Shown one piece after another: positions 39,771-51,532 of a stretch of DNA of 64,000 nucleotides. Location of the stretch: contig OU452226.1 of NCBI GenBank assembly GCA_911728455.2, positions 17,811,938 to 17,875,937 of the forward strand, read 5' to 3'. The notes beneath the pieces are model-generated. The model ran no database searches and had not been told where the DNA came from. It saw only the letters and a list, made by a program, of their open reading frames with translations. How positions within the stretch are numbered: the first letter of the stretch is position 1; each line of letters begins with the position of its first letter. Source of the DNA: Marthasterias glacialis (taxonomy: Eukaryota; Echinodermata; Asteroidea; Forcipulatida; Asteriidae). Both the position numbers and the translations under genes were made by a program.

Positions 39771-40487
39771 TCTTTCTGCTGTTGTTGCAGGTCTTGCCAC
39801 GCTCATGTGTAAATGTCCAATGACCTACAAGATGTTGCTGGCCATCTCATGTTTTCTTTCAGTTTGTCAAGCAAGATGCTCTTTTTATTTTTCCAAACAC
39901 ATCATTATTTGCCCTGCAATATTGTCTTATCGAGTATCACCGTGGTCCTATCATTTTTCAACCATAATTCGTTAAGTTTTCCTCTTTGCCGCCATGACAC
40001 TAAAACCCGCTCTTTACACTACACGAACACATGGAAAGCAATCAAGCGTGACTACTTATCAATGTATAAGAACTAGGCGCCCGTTCAGCCCTTCACAAAG
40101 CATGATAAAGAATAATGGGCTTCGTGACCAAGTGCAGCAAAATGGTATGCTGCAAAATACCTGGGAGTGCACTGTTCTCCAATTCAGAACACGAACATTT
40201 GGTGTGTTGCTCTGGTGTCACATAGCGCCCTCAGTAGGCAAGTATTTACTACAAGAATTATTTGCCCGTTGCCTTTTAAAGACACAAATTAATGTTGCTC
40301 TGAGTGGAACTTGTTGTACGGATCCCATAGACTACAAATATGGGTCACTGGTTTTGTTTATCTGGATTTTTGTGACTCGAAATAACGGTGTCTGCCAACC
40401 CGGGACATTGCTGTCTCTTGACTTTGTAGAGTAGGTCATCTTTACACCAAACCAGGATCAGTGCAATCAGCAGCGACACAAATGGTT
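39771..40487. other. No convincing gene; 146-codon plus-strand open frame
   Basis: An open frame on the plus strand spans 39,994-40,434, but its translation has no recognised domain. It includes a GCGCCCTCAGTAGG block like the one in repeat segment C. I treat it as incidental. Confidence 0.35.
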
Positions 40488-40860
40488 CAAATTTTAGGGG
40501 GGGGGGGGGCACAAAAGGGGGCACCCTTTTTCTATGGGCACTTCTGGACGATTCAAACAGTAGTTTGCGTTAGCATTTCTGTTAAACGAACCCCTTTTAG
40601 CGCTTGTGTTATGTCAGTTACTATTATTACTCCGATTCAAGATAATCTGACAAGAATGTAAAATTAATTATTCTGTCTGTGTCAAAAAAATTGTTTTGTT
40701 TTTTTAGCACTGAAATTATTATAAAAAGCTGATAAAATATTACCATTTTACTCTCAAACTTTAATCTCAAAAGACCAGATTTCAAATGAGGGGGGTGCGT
40801 CACCAGGGGGTGGGGGCTCACCTAGTGGCATGGACATCAAAATGATGGACTCCAAGGTCA
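40488..40860. repeat. Repeat family D, copy 1
   Basis: Shares with 54,455-54,765 the order GGGGGCACAAAAGGGGGCAC, a CCCCTTTT-AGCG region, an AATTAATTATTCTG/AGTAAATAATTC block, TTTAATCTCAAAAG and TTCAAATGAGGGGG. It starts in a 14-G run (about 40,497-40,510). The copies are clearly related but well diverged. No coding content recognised. Confidence 0.65.
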
Positions 40861-41600
40861 AGTTCAGTTTTGTGAGGCACTCATTTTCAATAGTCGAGTC
40901 CTTATGAAAGCGGAGGGGGAGAGGGGTGGGAGCAAGTCTCTGACCTCCCTTTCAATGGTGTAAAATATCTCTATATTTCCCATCGGGTTTCGCGACACAT
41001 CAGGAAACAGTCAGTAATTCTTCAAGTTTCCCCCTATTCATTTGGCATATTAATTTTCACATTATCGATAAACTAGCTGTTCATAAAAATGAACAAAATA
41101 AGGTTTTTGTACAACCCAGATTTTTGTTCTAAAAACACTGGGAGAAAACCTCAACCTCTCGGCAAAACTTTTTCCAACATAGTATTTTTGGTTTGATCCC
41201 TATGATGATATTTTTGTGCCTGTCCTGAGTTCCATTTTCATTCATCTTCTATACGGCCTCCATGGTTTAGAGGTGACACCAATAATGCACAACATGCACA
41301 GTGTTTCACAGAACAGTCTGAACTGTGCCAATTTAAGGTGTTAGGTTTTGGATTTGCATGTCAGGATGACCCCCGGATGGGTCAAGAACACAATGGACGG
41401 GCTGAAAACTATAGCTTCACAGGACCTTCAAATTAAAAGGCTTCAGTAGTTTCTATAGCATCATTTAAAGCAGAGAATTATACCTTAATTGATAAATCAA
41501 CTGTTACACCAGTGGTTTTTCAAACCTCTGTTCATTACAGGGAGGGTTGTGCACAACACCATTTGTTTGCCCCAAATGATAATAATTATCTGAAATCAAA
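40861..41600. other. No gene recognised
   Basis: Mixed-composition sequence without a supported reading frame or a repeat seen elsewhere in the window. Confidence 0.45.
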
Positions 41601-41609
41601 AGTCACATG

Positions 41610-42300
41610 TTACAATTTAAAACATCTATTTTGTTGATTCAAGTGATTTGGAAAACAAATGTCATGAAACTGATTGCTCATTTCACAGCGAAACCATGTT
41701 GGTTTTATTTCCTTCACAAATGATTCACTTTGTACACATTGAATTATAAATCCTTCAAAGCTTTCAAAATGTGTTCTGAAAACTGTTCTTTTATCATCAA
41801 GTTCAACATTCTCTCCCTGGTCTTCACATCTTAGCAACTGTTGGCCCCGCAGTATTAACAGAGATGACATAGAGGTTGTCTTCATTTACAACCAATCCTG
41901 TCTGATTTATTTTGTAAAGTAGTTGTAATTGTCTAGCTGGCTTTTGTTCTGGAAAAGGTTTCTCAATGTTGATGTCTTCAAAAAGGCTTACCAGGTGGCT
42001 TATTTTCTCTGGACAAAAAAGTTGACTGAAAGTTATAATCCCTTTATGAAGTTCATATTGATGTGAACTTGTAGCACGTATGTCCTCAATGTTTACCAGA
42101 ATGTCATTGAGTGGTTAAATTCAAAGAAGTTGGTATCCTCAAAGACTTGTCCATTGAACTACATGTAGGTCCTATCTGATAAAAAAGTCACTTTGCTCAC
42201 AGTAAAAGAGCACTTTTCATGTGCAGCTTGGTAGACTATGACATTACAGCAATGTAGTTACTCAAGGTGCTTGTTGGGCTTCCATATGTACAAGTTCCTG
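41610..42300 (-). pseudogene. Frameshifted protein-coding remnant, family unknown
   Basis: On the minus strand a coding-like translation can be followed across about 690 bp, but only by changing frame. A first part with residues such as HEKCSFTVSKVTF contains a TAG at 42,159-42,161. It then shifts frame near 42,108 into a 90-codon stretch (for example KISHLVSLFEDINIEKPF and LQLLYKINQTGLVV). It shifts again near 41,850-41,880 into the final segment (for example THFESFEGFIIQCVQSE and IKPTWFRCEMSNQFHD), which ends at 41,610. Amino-acid composition and the run of long frames look like a real protein. I do not recognise the family and see no zinc-binding or catalytic motif. It could be a dead host gene exon or part of a transposon protein. 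Confidence 0.5.
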
Positions 42301-43261
42301 TGGTACAACTCCATCTGATGTGCTGTGTAGGTCTGCTATCAGGGAGGGTTATTTCCATTCAGGATCCTCAGCAGACGTCTGAATGCATACCCTTTGAAAA
42401 AAGAAGAAACAAACACTAAATAGATTATCACAAATATTACAAAATATTGACAATGTCATTTCAAAGTGGTTGCATGGAATCTTGGATCTTGGATCTACCA
42501 CTCTGCAGTGACTTGAACTGTGGACCTAGTGACTTGACTGTTCAGTTAGGATTTAATAAGTTGACTTGCTTTTAATGGCCATTTTTGGATACAATCTGTG
42601 TGACTTGCACCAACACAAAATCATGAGCAAAGTATACAAATGAGGAGTTTCAAACAATGGTGGTTAATTTCTCTGATCACAATCTGTCCTAAAGAGAATT
42701 CTGCATCTCACTGTGCCTGAAGCAAGGTGCTCAACTTGCTCCCCATTCTCTCAAAATTTGTGTAAAAGGTTTGTAAACCAACTGCGCTGCAGCTGAGACC
42801 CACTCAGGCAGGAGGGTGAATTTCCCTCATGTTTCTACCCTTGAGGTAATTTTACAATAGGTCCTTTCGATAGATAAGCAGTTGGAACAGCCAATTTAAT
42901 TTTCTCAAATATTGAACTTGCCTGCTTTTTAATATTTCCAATTCCTGTCCTCAGGTACCATTTTGCAAAGGGTCAATAGCATGTGACACTCAAAGGTTGT
43001 GCTGTTGCACTAGTACTAATAGAATTGACATTGAGTACTGGCATGTATTGATTGTGTACTGAGTAAATTAGTGCCCATGTAAGCTTGCATGCCAACACAC
43101 GTATGGCTGTTAGCGCTGAATGTGCAATAGCCGACCGGTCTTAATCTGCTTCAGCTATGAATTTATCAGTCATTTAATACCAGGTAAACATGGTCATGTG
43201 ACCACCTTCCAACCAAAAGGACTGCATTACTGCCTCAGGAATTTTTGAATGTTTGACCCCC
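42301..43261. other. No gene recognised
   Basis: AT-rich sequence with no supported gene. A C-run lies near 43,257-43,267 at the boundary with family A. Confidence 0.45.
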
Positions 43262-44075
43262 CCCCCTCAAACAAGCCAGCAGCCTCACAATCCATAACTC
43301 CAGAAGTAATGGGTATAAACAAACAAAAAGCAGTTAGCTCCAGCAGTCTTGCATCCAAATATCAAATTTCTGACAATCCAATGACATCTTCACCCTGAAA
43401 ATGTTGAGTAAGCGGTAATGCTCCAAATGCCCTTCAAATGCATGTTCAACAGAATGTTTTGCACACAGAGCTGTCAGAGAGGGAAAACAAGACTTTTAGA
43501 ATGGCAATGTCTTCCCAAATGTTGCAAGGATCTGGACAAATGTGCCACTGTTAGAAAGTCTTGCTCAAGGGCTCTCTGGCAATGTGTAGTCTAGGGTTGA
43601 GGGATAAACAGGGAGGATACCATGGGCCAGAGAATGAGGCCACCCCCAGGAGTTCAAATATTTACATGGCTGTGTGTGTACGTAAACAATGGCCCAACAA
43701 GGGTGCTGCACTGAATCGAAAAACAGACCTGCTCCGAACAAGTCAATAGCCTCCTGTTCATAAATCCAGAAATAATGGCGGTAGAAAAATTTATTTTACC
43801 TTCAGGTAGCTGCAGCAGTCCTGCATCCATAAATCAAACTTTCCCAGCCTTCAATCAACATCTTCAGCCCTGAATCAATTAGTAAGCGGTGATGCTGCTG
43901 CTCCCAATGCCCTTCTAACACACGTTCAATGGGATATTTGTTCACAGAGCTGTCAGAAAGTGAAAACAAGAGTTAAGAACTGTCATATCCTCTTAATATT
44001 GTCAGGATTTGGATAAGTGTGACAATGTCAGTAAGCCCTTAGCAAGGACTCTCTGGCAACATTTCCAAGTGGGCA
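43262..44075 (-). repeat. Repeat family A, two units
   Basis: Units start near 43,290 and 43,745 and follow the same order as at 10.8-12.4 kb, including TTGCATCC, a CATGTTCAA block, GAGCTGTCAGAGAGGGAAAA and a TCTGGACAAATGTG-like block. The first unit lacks the intact donor-like site; the second has CTTCAGGTAGC in that place. Confidence 0.75.
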
Positions 44076-44182
44076 AAACATTTGAAATATGGCATTATGC
44101 GGGCACTAACAAAGACTAACATTTGTTTTAGGAGTTTTTTTTTTGGCCATGGCAAAACTACAATGAATGAGAAACATACTGA

Positions 44183-45272
44183 AGTAGACCCAGTAACTGG
44201 GGTGTTGTAGTCCCTTTTTTGGTGACTTGGATGGGCATACTATCACTCAAGTGAACCATTGGGGGTGTACACTGTAATGAAGGCAATTTGATATGACGGT
44301 GTAATACCCTATTAAAACAAATTGCACCTGACGAAGATTCAACAAAAATATCAAAGAAGAAAAAACAGGCACTTAATTGTACTTACAATCATTTCTTGTC
44401 CTCCAAATCGATGTTTTTGAAACCCAAAGTAAAATTAGGGCCCGTCATGCACCCTTTAAATTTGGGGTTTGGATATTCGTCGACGACTATTTTCTCATGT
44501 CAAAAGTTGTATTCACTACGCAGATTGCATGTTCGCTGATGCCCTGAGATGAGTTACATTGTTTTTGCACAGTCAACATAGGATACCAGCCGTGTAGTAG
44601 TGGCTGTTTAAAACACACTCTCTCTGTATTCATTGTGGGGAGGGGGGGGGGTCATTGACAATCCACAGCCGGTTTCCTGCCTTGACTGTACAAAACAATA
44701 CTCAACTCAGGGCATCAGTGATGATACAACCTTTTACACATGAGGAAACAGTTGTTGATGATAATGTAGTGTCACATGACTGTTCTGTAAGAAAGTGAAC
44801 CTAGTGGCTGGATGGTTTTGCTTTGGGCTTCAAAAACATTGATTTAAAGGACAGAAGAGGGCCATCGTAAGTAAAGTTCAGGGAATGTTTTTGTATCGAA
44901 CAACCACTTTTTGGACATATTTTTGCAATGTTTTTTTCAACCTTTCCAGATAGGTAAGGATAGAGTTTTACCTAAATTAATAATGGAATTAGAGTGGCAG
45001 TCGGATACAACATTTTAGCCCAATTAAGTGCCTGTTATTTCATCTTTGATATCTTGAGAAGCCAGTAGGTGATTTTCAGCAATTATGTTGTCTTTGTTGT
45101 AATTGTAATTTGGGTAATTTTTTGGAACAGGGTATCACACAGTCATAGTCAATCGATTTCATCACAGCGTACACCAACATGCTTCCCTGGTGCCCTAGTA
45201 GTACGACCATTACTGTCAAAAAATTTTTAAAAGGGAGTACAGCATCCCGTATACTTGGTCTGGTACTGAAGT
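44183..45272. mobile_element. Repeat family B, copy 2: ~1.09-kb inverted-repeat element
   Basis: The left end (TAGACCCAGTAACTGGGGTG) has a diverged reverse-complement partner at the right end (GGAGTACAGCATCCC...CTTGGTCTGG, 45,233-45,263). Inside it, ATATCAAAGAAGAAAAAACA plus GGCACTTAATTG at 44,348-44,379 pairs with CAATTAAGTGCCTG...CTTTGATAT at 45,021-45,052. TTCTTGTCCTCC...GATGTTTTTGAAACCCAAAG at 44,394-44,431 pairs with 44,830-44,866. CATGTTCGCTGATGCCCTGA at 44,528 pairs with TCAGGGCATCAGTG near 44,708. The pairs are nested, which is the layout of a foldback or MITE-like element with long terminal inverted repeats and no transposase gene. A partial relative is at 56,335-56,820. Confidence 0.7.
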
Positions 45273-45289
45273 TTAGACGGCTGGTACCG

Positions 45290-48200
45290 GGGCATAAGCC
45301 CTCTTGACTTGGTGGAGCAATAACAACTTTTGATCCAAGGGGGGGGGGGGGGGTAACGGAAAATGTTTGGTTTTATGCCCTCAAAATTAAAGCCGAAAAA
45401 TGGCAGATATTTCCTGAACTAAGCCAGATAAGGGCTTACAAAATAGAGCACTGGTACCAAGGGATTTGTCATCTTGACTTAGTGGAGTGAAACGACTCTG
45501 ATCGTTTGGTTCAAAACTCAGGGTTTTTTTTAAGGGGGGGGGGGGTAGGTAACAGATTTTTTGTTTTGTTTTTTTGGCTCTAAAATTTTAGCCGACAATA
45601 GATATTTCACAATCTAAGGCAGATCTAGACTTGCAAATTATGGCGCTGGTACAGCGAGATATATCCCCTCTTGACTTAGTAGAGCAAAATCAACTTTGAA
45701 ATTTTGCTCCAAAACTCCAAGTTTTTTTAGGGGGGTTAAGGAAAATTTGTGGTTTTTGGCCATAAAAGTTTCAGCAAAAAAATTGTGAAGATTTCCTGAA
45801 CCAATGCAGATTCCAACTTGCGAATAACAGCCATGGTACCAGGGGATATGACCTCTTGACTTAGTAGAGCGAAAACAACTTAGAGATTTTGCTCCAAAAC
45901 TCCAACATTTTTTTTTGTGTATTGGAAAATTTGTGGTTTTTGGCCCTAAAAGTTTCAGCCAAAAAATGGTGGATGTTTCCCAAACTAAGGCAAATAGAGG
46001 CTTGCAAATTGATTGCTGGTACCGGGGGATATGTCCTCTTGACATGGTGAGCGAAAATGACTTTGAAATTATGGTCCAAAACTCCAATTGTTTTTACTGT
46101 GGGTAATGGAAAATTTGTGGTTTTGGCCCCGAAATTTTTCAGCCAAAAAATGGTGGATATTTACTGAACTAAGGCAAATCAGGATATGCAAATTAGAGCA
46201 CTGGTACCGAGCGATATGCCCTCTTGACTTAATAGAGCAAAAACGACTTTTAAATTTCGGTCCAAATCTCCAAGTTTTTTTAGGGGGGTTAAGGAAAATT
46301 TGTGGTTTTTGGCCGTAAAAGTTTCAGCAAAAAAATTGTGAATATTTCCTGAACTAATGCAGATTCCAACTTGCGAATAACAGCCACGGTACCAGGGGAT
46401 ATGACCTCTTGACTTAGTAGAGCAAAAACAACTTTGAAATTTTGCTCCAAAACTTGTGGTTTTTGGCCCTAAAAATTTCAGCCGAAAAAAGGTGGATATT
46501 TACTGAACTAAGGTAAATCAGGATATGCAAATTAGAGCACTGGTACCGAGCGATATGCCCTCTTGACTTAATAGAGCAAAAACGTTTTTGAAATTTTGGT
46601 CCAAAACTCAAATTTGTTGAGGTGGGGTAACAGCAAAATTTGGATTTTGGGACCTAAAAGATAGGGCCAAAAAATGGTGGATACTTCCTAAATTCAGGCA
46701 GATCCAGGTTTTCAAATAAGAGCGCTGGTACCGAGCGATATGCCCGCTTGACTCGGTAGAGCGAAAACAACTTTGAAATTTTGGTCCAAAACTCAATTTT
46801 TTTGAGGTGGGGTAACGGAAAACCTGTGGTTTTTTGGACCTAAACGTTTGGGCTGCAAAATGGTGGATGTTTCCCAAATTGAGGCAGATCTGGGCTTCCA
46901 CATTACAACGCTGGTACCAGGGGATAAGCCCACTTCACTTAGTAGAGCGGATAACGACTTTGGAATTTTGGTCCAAATCTCAAATTTTTTGAGGTGGGGT
47001 AACAGCAAATTTCGGGTTTTTCGGACCTAAAGGTATGGGCCGAAAAATGGTGGATACTTCCCGAATTCACGCAGATCCGGGCTTTCAAATAAGAGCGCTG
47101 GTACCGAGCAATATGCCCGCTTCACTTGTTAGAGCTAAAATGACTTTAAAAGTTTGGCCCAAAACTCCAACTTTTTGATTTTTTTTTACCTAGAAGTTTT
47201 GGCCGCGAAATGGTGGATGTTTTCTGAATTCAGGCAGATCCGGGCCTGCAAATTACAGCACTTGTGGGATATGCCCACTTGAATCAGTAGAGCGAAAATG
47301 ACTTTGAAATTTTGGTCAAAACTCAAACTGTTTTGAGTGTGGCTACAGCAAAATTTGTGGTTTTTTGGACCTAAAAGTTTGGGCCGAAAAAGGGTGGATA
47401 CTTCCCAAACTACGGCAGATCCCAGCTAGCAAACAAGAGCGCAGGCAATAAGCGATATGCCTGCTTGACTTGGTTGAGTGAAAACAATTTTGAAATTTTG
47501 GTCGAAAAACTCCAATTTTGAGGGGGGTAACAGCAAATTTAGGATTTTTTGGACCTAAAACTTTGGGCCGAAAAATGTTGGATACTTCCTGAACTGAGGC
47601 AGATCTGGGCTTGCAAGTTAGAGCACTGGTACAGAGCGATATGTCCGCTTGACTTGATAGAGCAAAAACGACTTTGAAATTTTGGTCCAAAACACCAATT
47701 CTTTGAAGTGGGGTAACGGAAGATTTGTGGTTTTTTGGACCTTAAAGTTAAGGCTGCAAAATGGTGGATGTTTACCGAATTCAGGCAGATCTGGGCTTGC
47801 ACATTAGAGCCCTGGTTCCAGGGGGTATGCCCATTTGACTTGGTCCAAATTTCCTATTTTTTGAGGTGGGGTAACAGCAAATTTGGTTTTTTTTTACCTA
47901 AAAGTTTGGGCTGAGAGATGTGGGATACTTCCCAAATTCAGGCAGATCCGGGTTTTCGTATAAAGCGCTAGTACCGAGCGATATGCCAGCTTGACTTGGT
48001 AGACCAAAAACAACTTTGAAATTTTGGTCCAAAACTCCAATTTTTTGAGGTGAGGTAACAGCAAATTTTGGATTTTTTTGACCCAAAAGTTTGGGCCAAA
48101 AAATTGTGGATGTTTCCCGAATCCAGGAAGATCTGGGTCTGCAAATTAGAGCATTAGTACCGGGGGATATGCCATCTTGACTTAGTAGAGCAAAAACAAC

Positions 48201-49110
48201 TTTGAAATTTTGGTCCAAAAGTCAAAAAAAAATTATGGAAAATTCTTTTATGGAAAATTCTTGCCCTCTTGTTTTTGGTAGAGCGAAAATGACTTTGAAA
48301 TTTTGGTCCAAAAGTCAAATTTTTTAGGGGAGAAGTAGTGGGAAATTTCTTTTTTCTTCAACCTTAAAAGTCCAGCAGAAAAATAGCAGATATATCCCGA
48401 ACTAAGGCAGATCGGGGCTTGCAAATTAGAGCGCTGGTACCAGGGGATATCTTCTTGACTTGGTAGAGTGAAAACGACTTAGAAATTTTTGTCCTAAACT
48501 GCAATTTTTTTTAGGGGGGGGGGGGAAAGAAATTTGTGGTTTTTGGCAGTAAATAGGTGGATGTTTCTCAAACTTGGGTTTGCAAATTAGATTGTTGAGG
48601 GATATGCTCTCTTGACTTGGTAGTGAGAAAATGACTTTGAAATTTCAATCCCAAACTCAAACTTTTTAAAGGGGAAATTTTGTTGTTTTGGGCCCTGAAA
48701 GTTCCAGCCGAAAAATGGTGGATATTTCCGGAACTAAGTGCCGATCAGGGCTTGCAAATTAGAGCTTAGGTACCAGAAGATATGCCCTCTTGACTTGGCA
48801 GAGCAAAAAACGACATTGAAATTCTAGTACAAATCTCCAAGTTGTTGTTTTTTTTTGGGGGGGGGAGATGATGCAAAACTTGTGGTTTTCGGCCTTTAAA
48901 GTTTCAGCTGAAAATGGTGGATATTTCGCTAACCACCGCAGATCTGGGCTTGCAAATTAGAGGCCTGGTACCAGGAGATATGCCCCCTTGACTTTTATGA
49001 GCAAGAACAACTATGAATTTGGGGTCCAAAACTTTTTCTGGGGGGGGTAATTGAAAATTTTTGGTTTTTGGCCCTTAAACTTTTAGCCCAAAATAGGTGG
49101 CTTGCAAATT
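45290..49110. repeat. Diverged ~186-bp satellite array, about 20 units
   Basis: GATATGCCCTCTTGACTTGG and AACGACTTTGAAATTTTGGT recur every 170-195 bp in the same orientation as the array at 1-10,780, and each unit retains a T-tract/G-run and a GGTGGATRTTTCC block. Units here differ strongly from one another, with deletions, and G-runs reach about 15 (near 45,340). This is an older, non-homogenised array of the same family. Confidence 0.9.
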
Positions 49111-49440
49111 AATTCCATAACTCTAATTATAAAGGTTGAGAAAATAAAATGTTTTTACCTGTAAGTTATCTCCAGTAGTCTTGCATAAAAAAAATCAAAA
49201 TTCCTGGACATCTAACAACATCTTCAACCCAGAAATGACAAGGTAGCGGTGATGCTGCAAATACCCTTTAAACACATCTGCAAGGGATTTTTGTACACAG
49301 GGCTGTCAAAGAGGGAAAACAAGAGTGTTAGAATGGCAACATCTTCCCTAATGTTGTCAGGATCTAGACAAGCAAGACACTGGTGGAAAGTGTTATCCTT
49401 GGATGGGCAAATAGTGGAGTGATTAAAGGGAAGCAAGCAA
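49111..49440 (-). repeat. Repeat family A, one unit at the satellite edge
   Basis: Begins at a CCATAACTC...TTTTTACCTG junction directly after the satellite, as at 10.8 kb, and ends near 49,436. The minus strand is open for about 70 codons, with the shared DPDNIREDVAILTLLFSL segment. Confidence 0.75.
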
Positions 49441-49972
49441 AACGTAACTTCTGCTGTATAATCAATGTGTATTTATTTCTGTCCCAAATTGTTCATGTGC
49501 TTTTACCCATAATGCACTTGCGGGTGTTATATTGAATAATGCACTTAGGCTATTACATCCCTCTCCAAGTTGAATTGAAATTAGCACATCTTAGTCCAAA
49601 GTGATAACACAATAAAAACGCAGCCCCTTAAAAGATTAAGAGGGTAATAACAAACAAATTTCAATTACAAATCTCCAACAAACAAAGTTCCATTATAAAT
49701 CTCAAATGAAAAAAGTTCTGTTTCAAAGTCAAGTTTCCTGTTTGTTTTTTTGACCAGCGGCGGCCTGCTCCTACTAACCCGCCCGGTGTGTTTGCAGCAG
49801 AGAGCCAGTAGTGGTTTTTCGCTTGGATCGCGCACTCAATGTATGTAGCGACTGAGAGCATTGCTGGGGACCTGCTGCCACCTACAAAGGTAAGCCACTT
49901 AAAACTCCAGTCAGTGTGGCTGCTGAAGGCCATCACTTTCTAGCGGCTACAAGTACAACTCTAGTTATCGTA
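49441..49972. other. No gene recognised
   Basis: Unique-looking sequence. A short minus-strand open frame (49,661-49,936) has no recognised similarity. Confidence 0.4.
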
Positions 49973-49974
49973 TA

Positions 49975-50936
49975 GTTGCAATAATCATAACCGGATGGTT
50001 ACGACCAAAGACGGGTATTATCCATGTAACTAGCAGTTTTGACCAGTTTTTGCCAAAACTGGTGATCAGATTCGTCCATTTTTTTACACTTTCAAAAATT
50101 ATGACAGACATTATAAAAACATGGAGTTGATCTTTATTGTATGACAGCGCCGTCTGGAACTCTTAAAACAAAATCATGAAAATATTTGGCACAAAAAAAA
50201 CGACAAAAACTTACCAAAGGACTGACCAAAATATCCATTGACTACATAAACTGACTACAACCAATCGGCTTTTCCAGCTTGCAAACTCACTGCCTGTGTG
50301 TGTAAGCATCAATCCCCTGGACCGTGTGCGCAGCATGCAGGTACGTATGAACATCATGTGTGCACAAACTACACAGCTCGTAGTACCGCCGTGTGGTGCT
50401 TCCGCACGCCCACACGGCCACCCACACACACTGACTGTGTGTGCGTGTAGCATGCAAATGTACACAATACATTGTACATGTACAATGTACATGTACAATG
50501 TCCAGGGATCGATGCTTACACACACAGGCTGTGAGTTTGCAAGCTGGAAAAGCCAATACGCACACGACAGCCATGGCTCGTCCGGATGCTTGTTTGGTTG
50601 GGTCCTGCTGATTGGTTGTAGCCAAGCAAGTGCAACGTTCAAAATCACTAGTTGGCCCTGCTATGGATTATGGATATATAAGTTTTTGTTGTTTTTTCTG
50701 TCAAATAACTTCATGATGTTGTTTTAAGGGTTCCAGATGACGTTGTCATACAAATAAGATCAACTCCATGTTTTTAGAATGTCCGTCAGATTTTGGAAAG
50801 TGGAAAAAGGACGAATCTGATCACGAGTCTGGCAAAAACTGGTCAAAACTGCCCATTACGTGGATAATATCAGTCTTGTCTCGTAACCCTCCGGTCTCCG
50901 ACCGTCGGGAGGATGGAGGGTTACGATTATCGCAAC
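49975..50936. mobile_element. 962-bp long-inverted-repeat element flanked by TA
   Basis: The ends are GTTGCAATAATCATAACC on the left and the near-complement GGTTACGATTATCGCAAC on the right, each bordered by TA (49,973-49,974 and 50,937-50,938). Arms continue inward for several hundred bp: TTTTGACCAGTTTTTGCCA pairs with TGGCAAAAACTGGTCAAAA, AACATGGAGTTGATCTT pairs with AAGATCAACTCCATG, and CCAGCTTGCAAACTCAC pairs with GTGAGTTTGCAAGCTGG. The middle is rich in TGTGTG and in nested TGTACA palindromes (50,467-50,502). No transposase is encoded. TA flanks and long TIRs fit a Tc1/mariner-type non-autonomous or foldback element; that assignment is inferred. Confidence 0.8.
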
Positions 50937-50938
50937 TA

Positions 50939-51532
50939 GTTTTCGTACAGCTCCGTCAGGGTCACTGTCACTATGTCAGCTTCGACAGTTCAGAACCACA
51001 TTAGATAGCATGGTTACATTTAGCCCCATACATTGTGCCAATGCGCTGGACTACCTCCAGTTCTTGGCCAAACGAACCCAATTCTCCAAAACCAGACATC
51101 AACTTTCGAATCGAAACTTACTTTAAAAACTTTTTTGGCTAATGTTTCCCTAAATGATCGGTTGGTCTTTGCTGGAAGCGTCTGGAAAACATTTCTGCAG
51201 GCCCCTCCCCCCACCCTTGGTGCGATAACTCCTAGGCTTTTGGTGGAATTTCAAGACAAATCTCCATGCTGGTATAAGCCCATGTCAATGACGTCATCGT
51301 AGCCATGATGGGTGCTGTTGCACTGTACAGCGAGAGAGGGTCAGACTCCTGCGCTAGTCTTTATTCCAGCTGTCTTCTTGCGACGTTCACCTGAAAGTGG
51401 GGACATGAAAGTTTCCAAATAGCAGTAAACTTTCTTGGATGCGCTGACTGATTGCGTGCATTACCCGAAAGAGATGAGTGAGTGACATCATGGAGGTACA
51501 AAATGGTCACACCGCCTGTTTGCATTGGGCAA
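50939..51532. other. No gene recognised
   Basis: Mixed-composition DNA with short open frames on both strands and no recognised similarity. A TGACGTCA octamer is near 51,289. Confidence 0.4.

Noticed and set aside
39994..40434. 146-codon plus-strand open frame
   Set aside because: No recognisable domain or splice context, and it includes a motif shared with non-coding repeat segment C.
50211..50727. Overlapping reading frames of 110-145 codons on both strands
   Set aside because: They lie inside the long inverted repeat at 49,975-50,936 and mirror each other through its symmetry, with TG-rich low-complexity translation.
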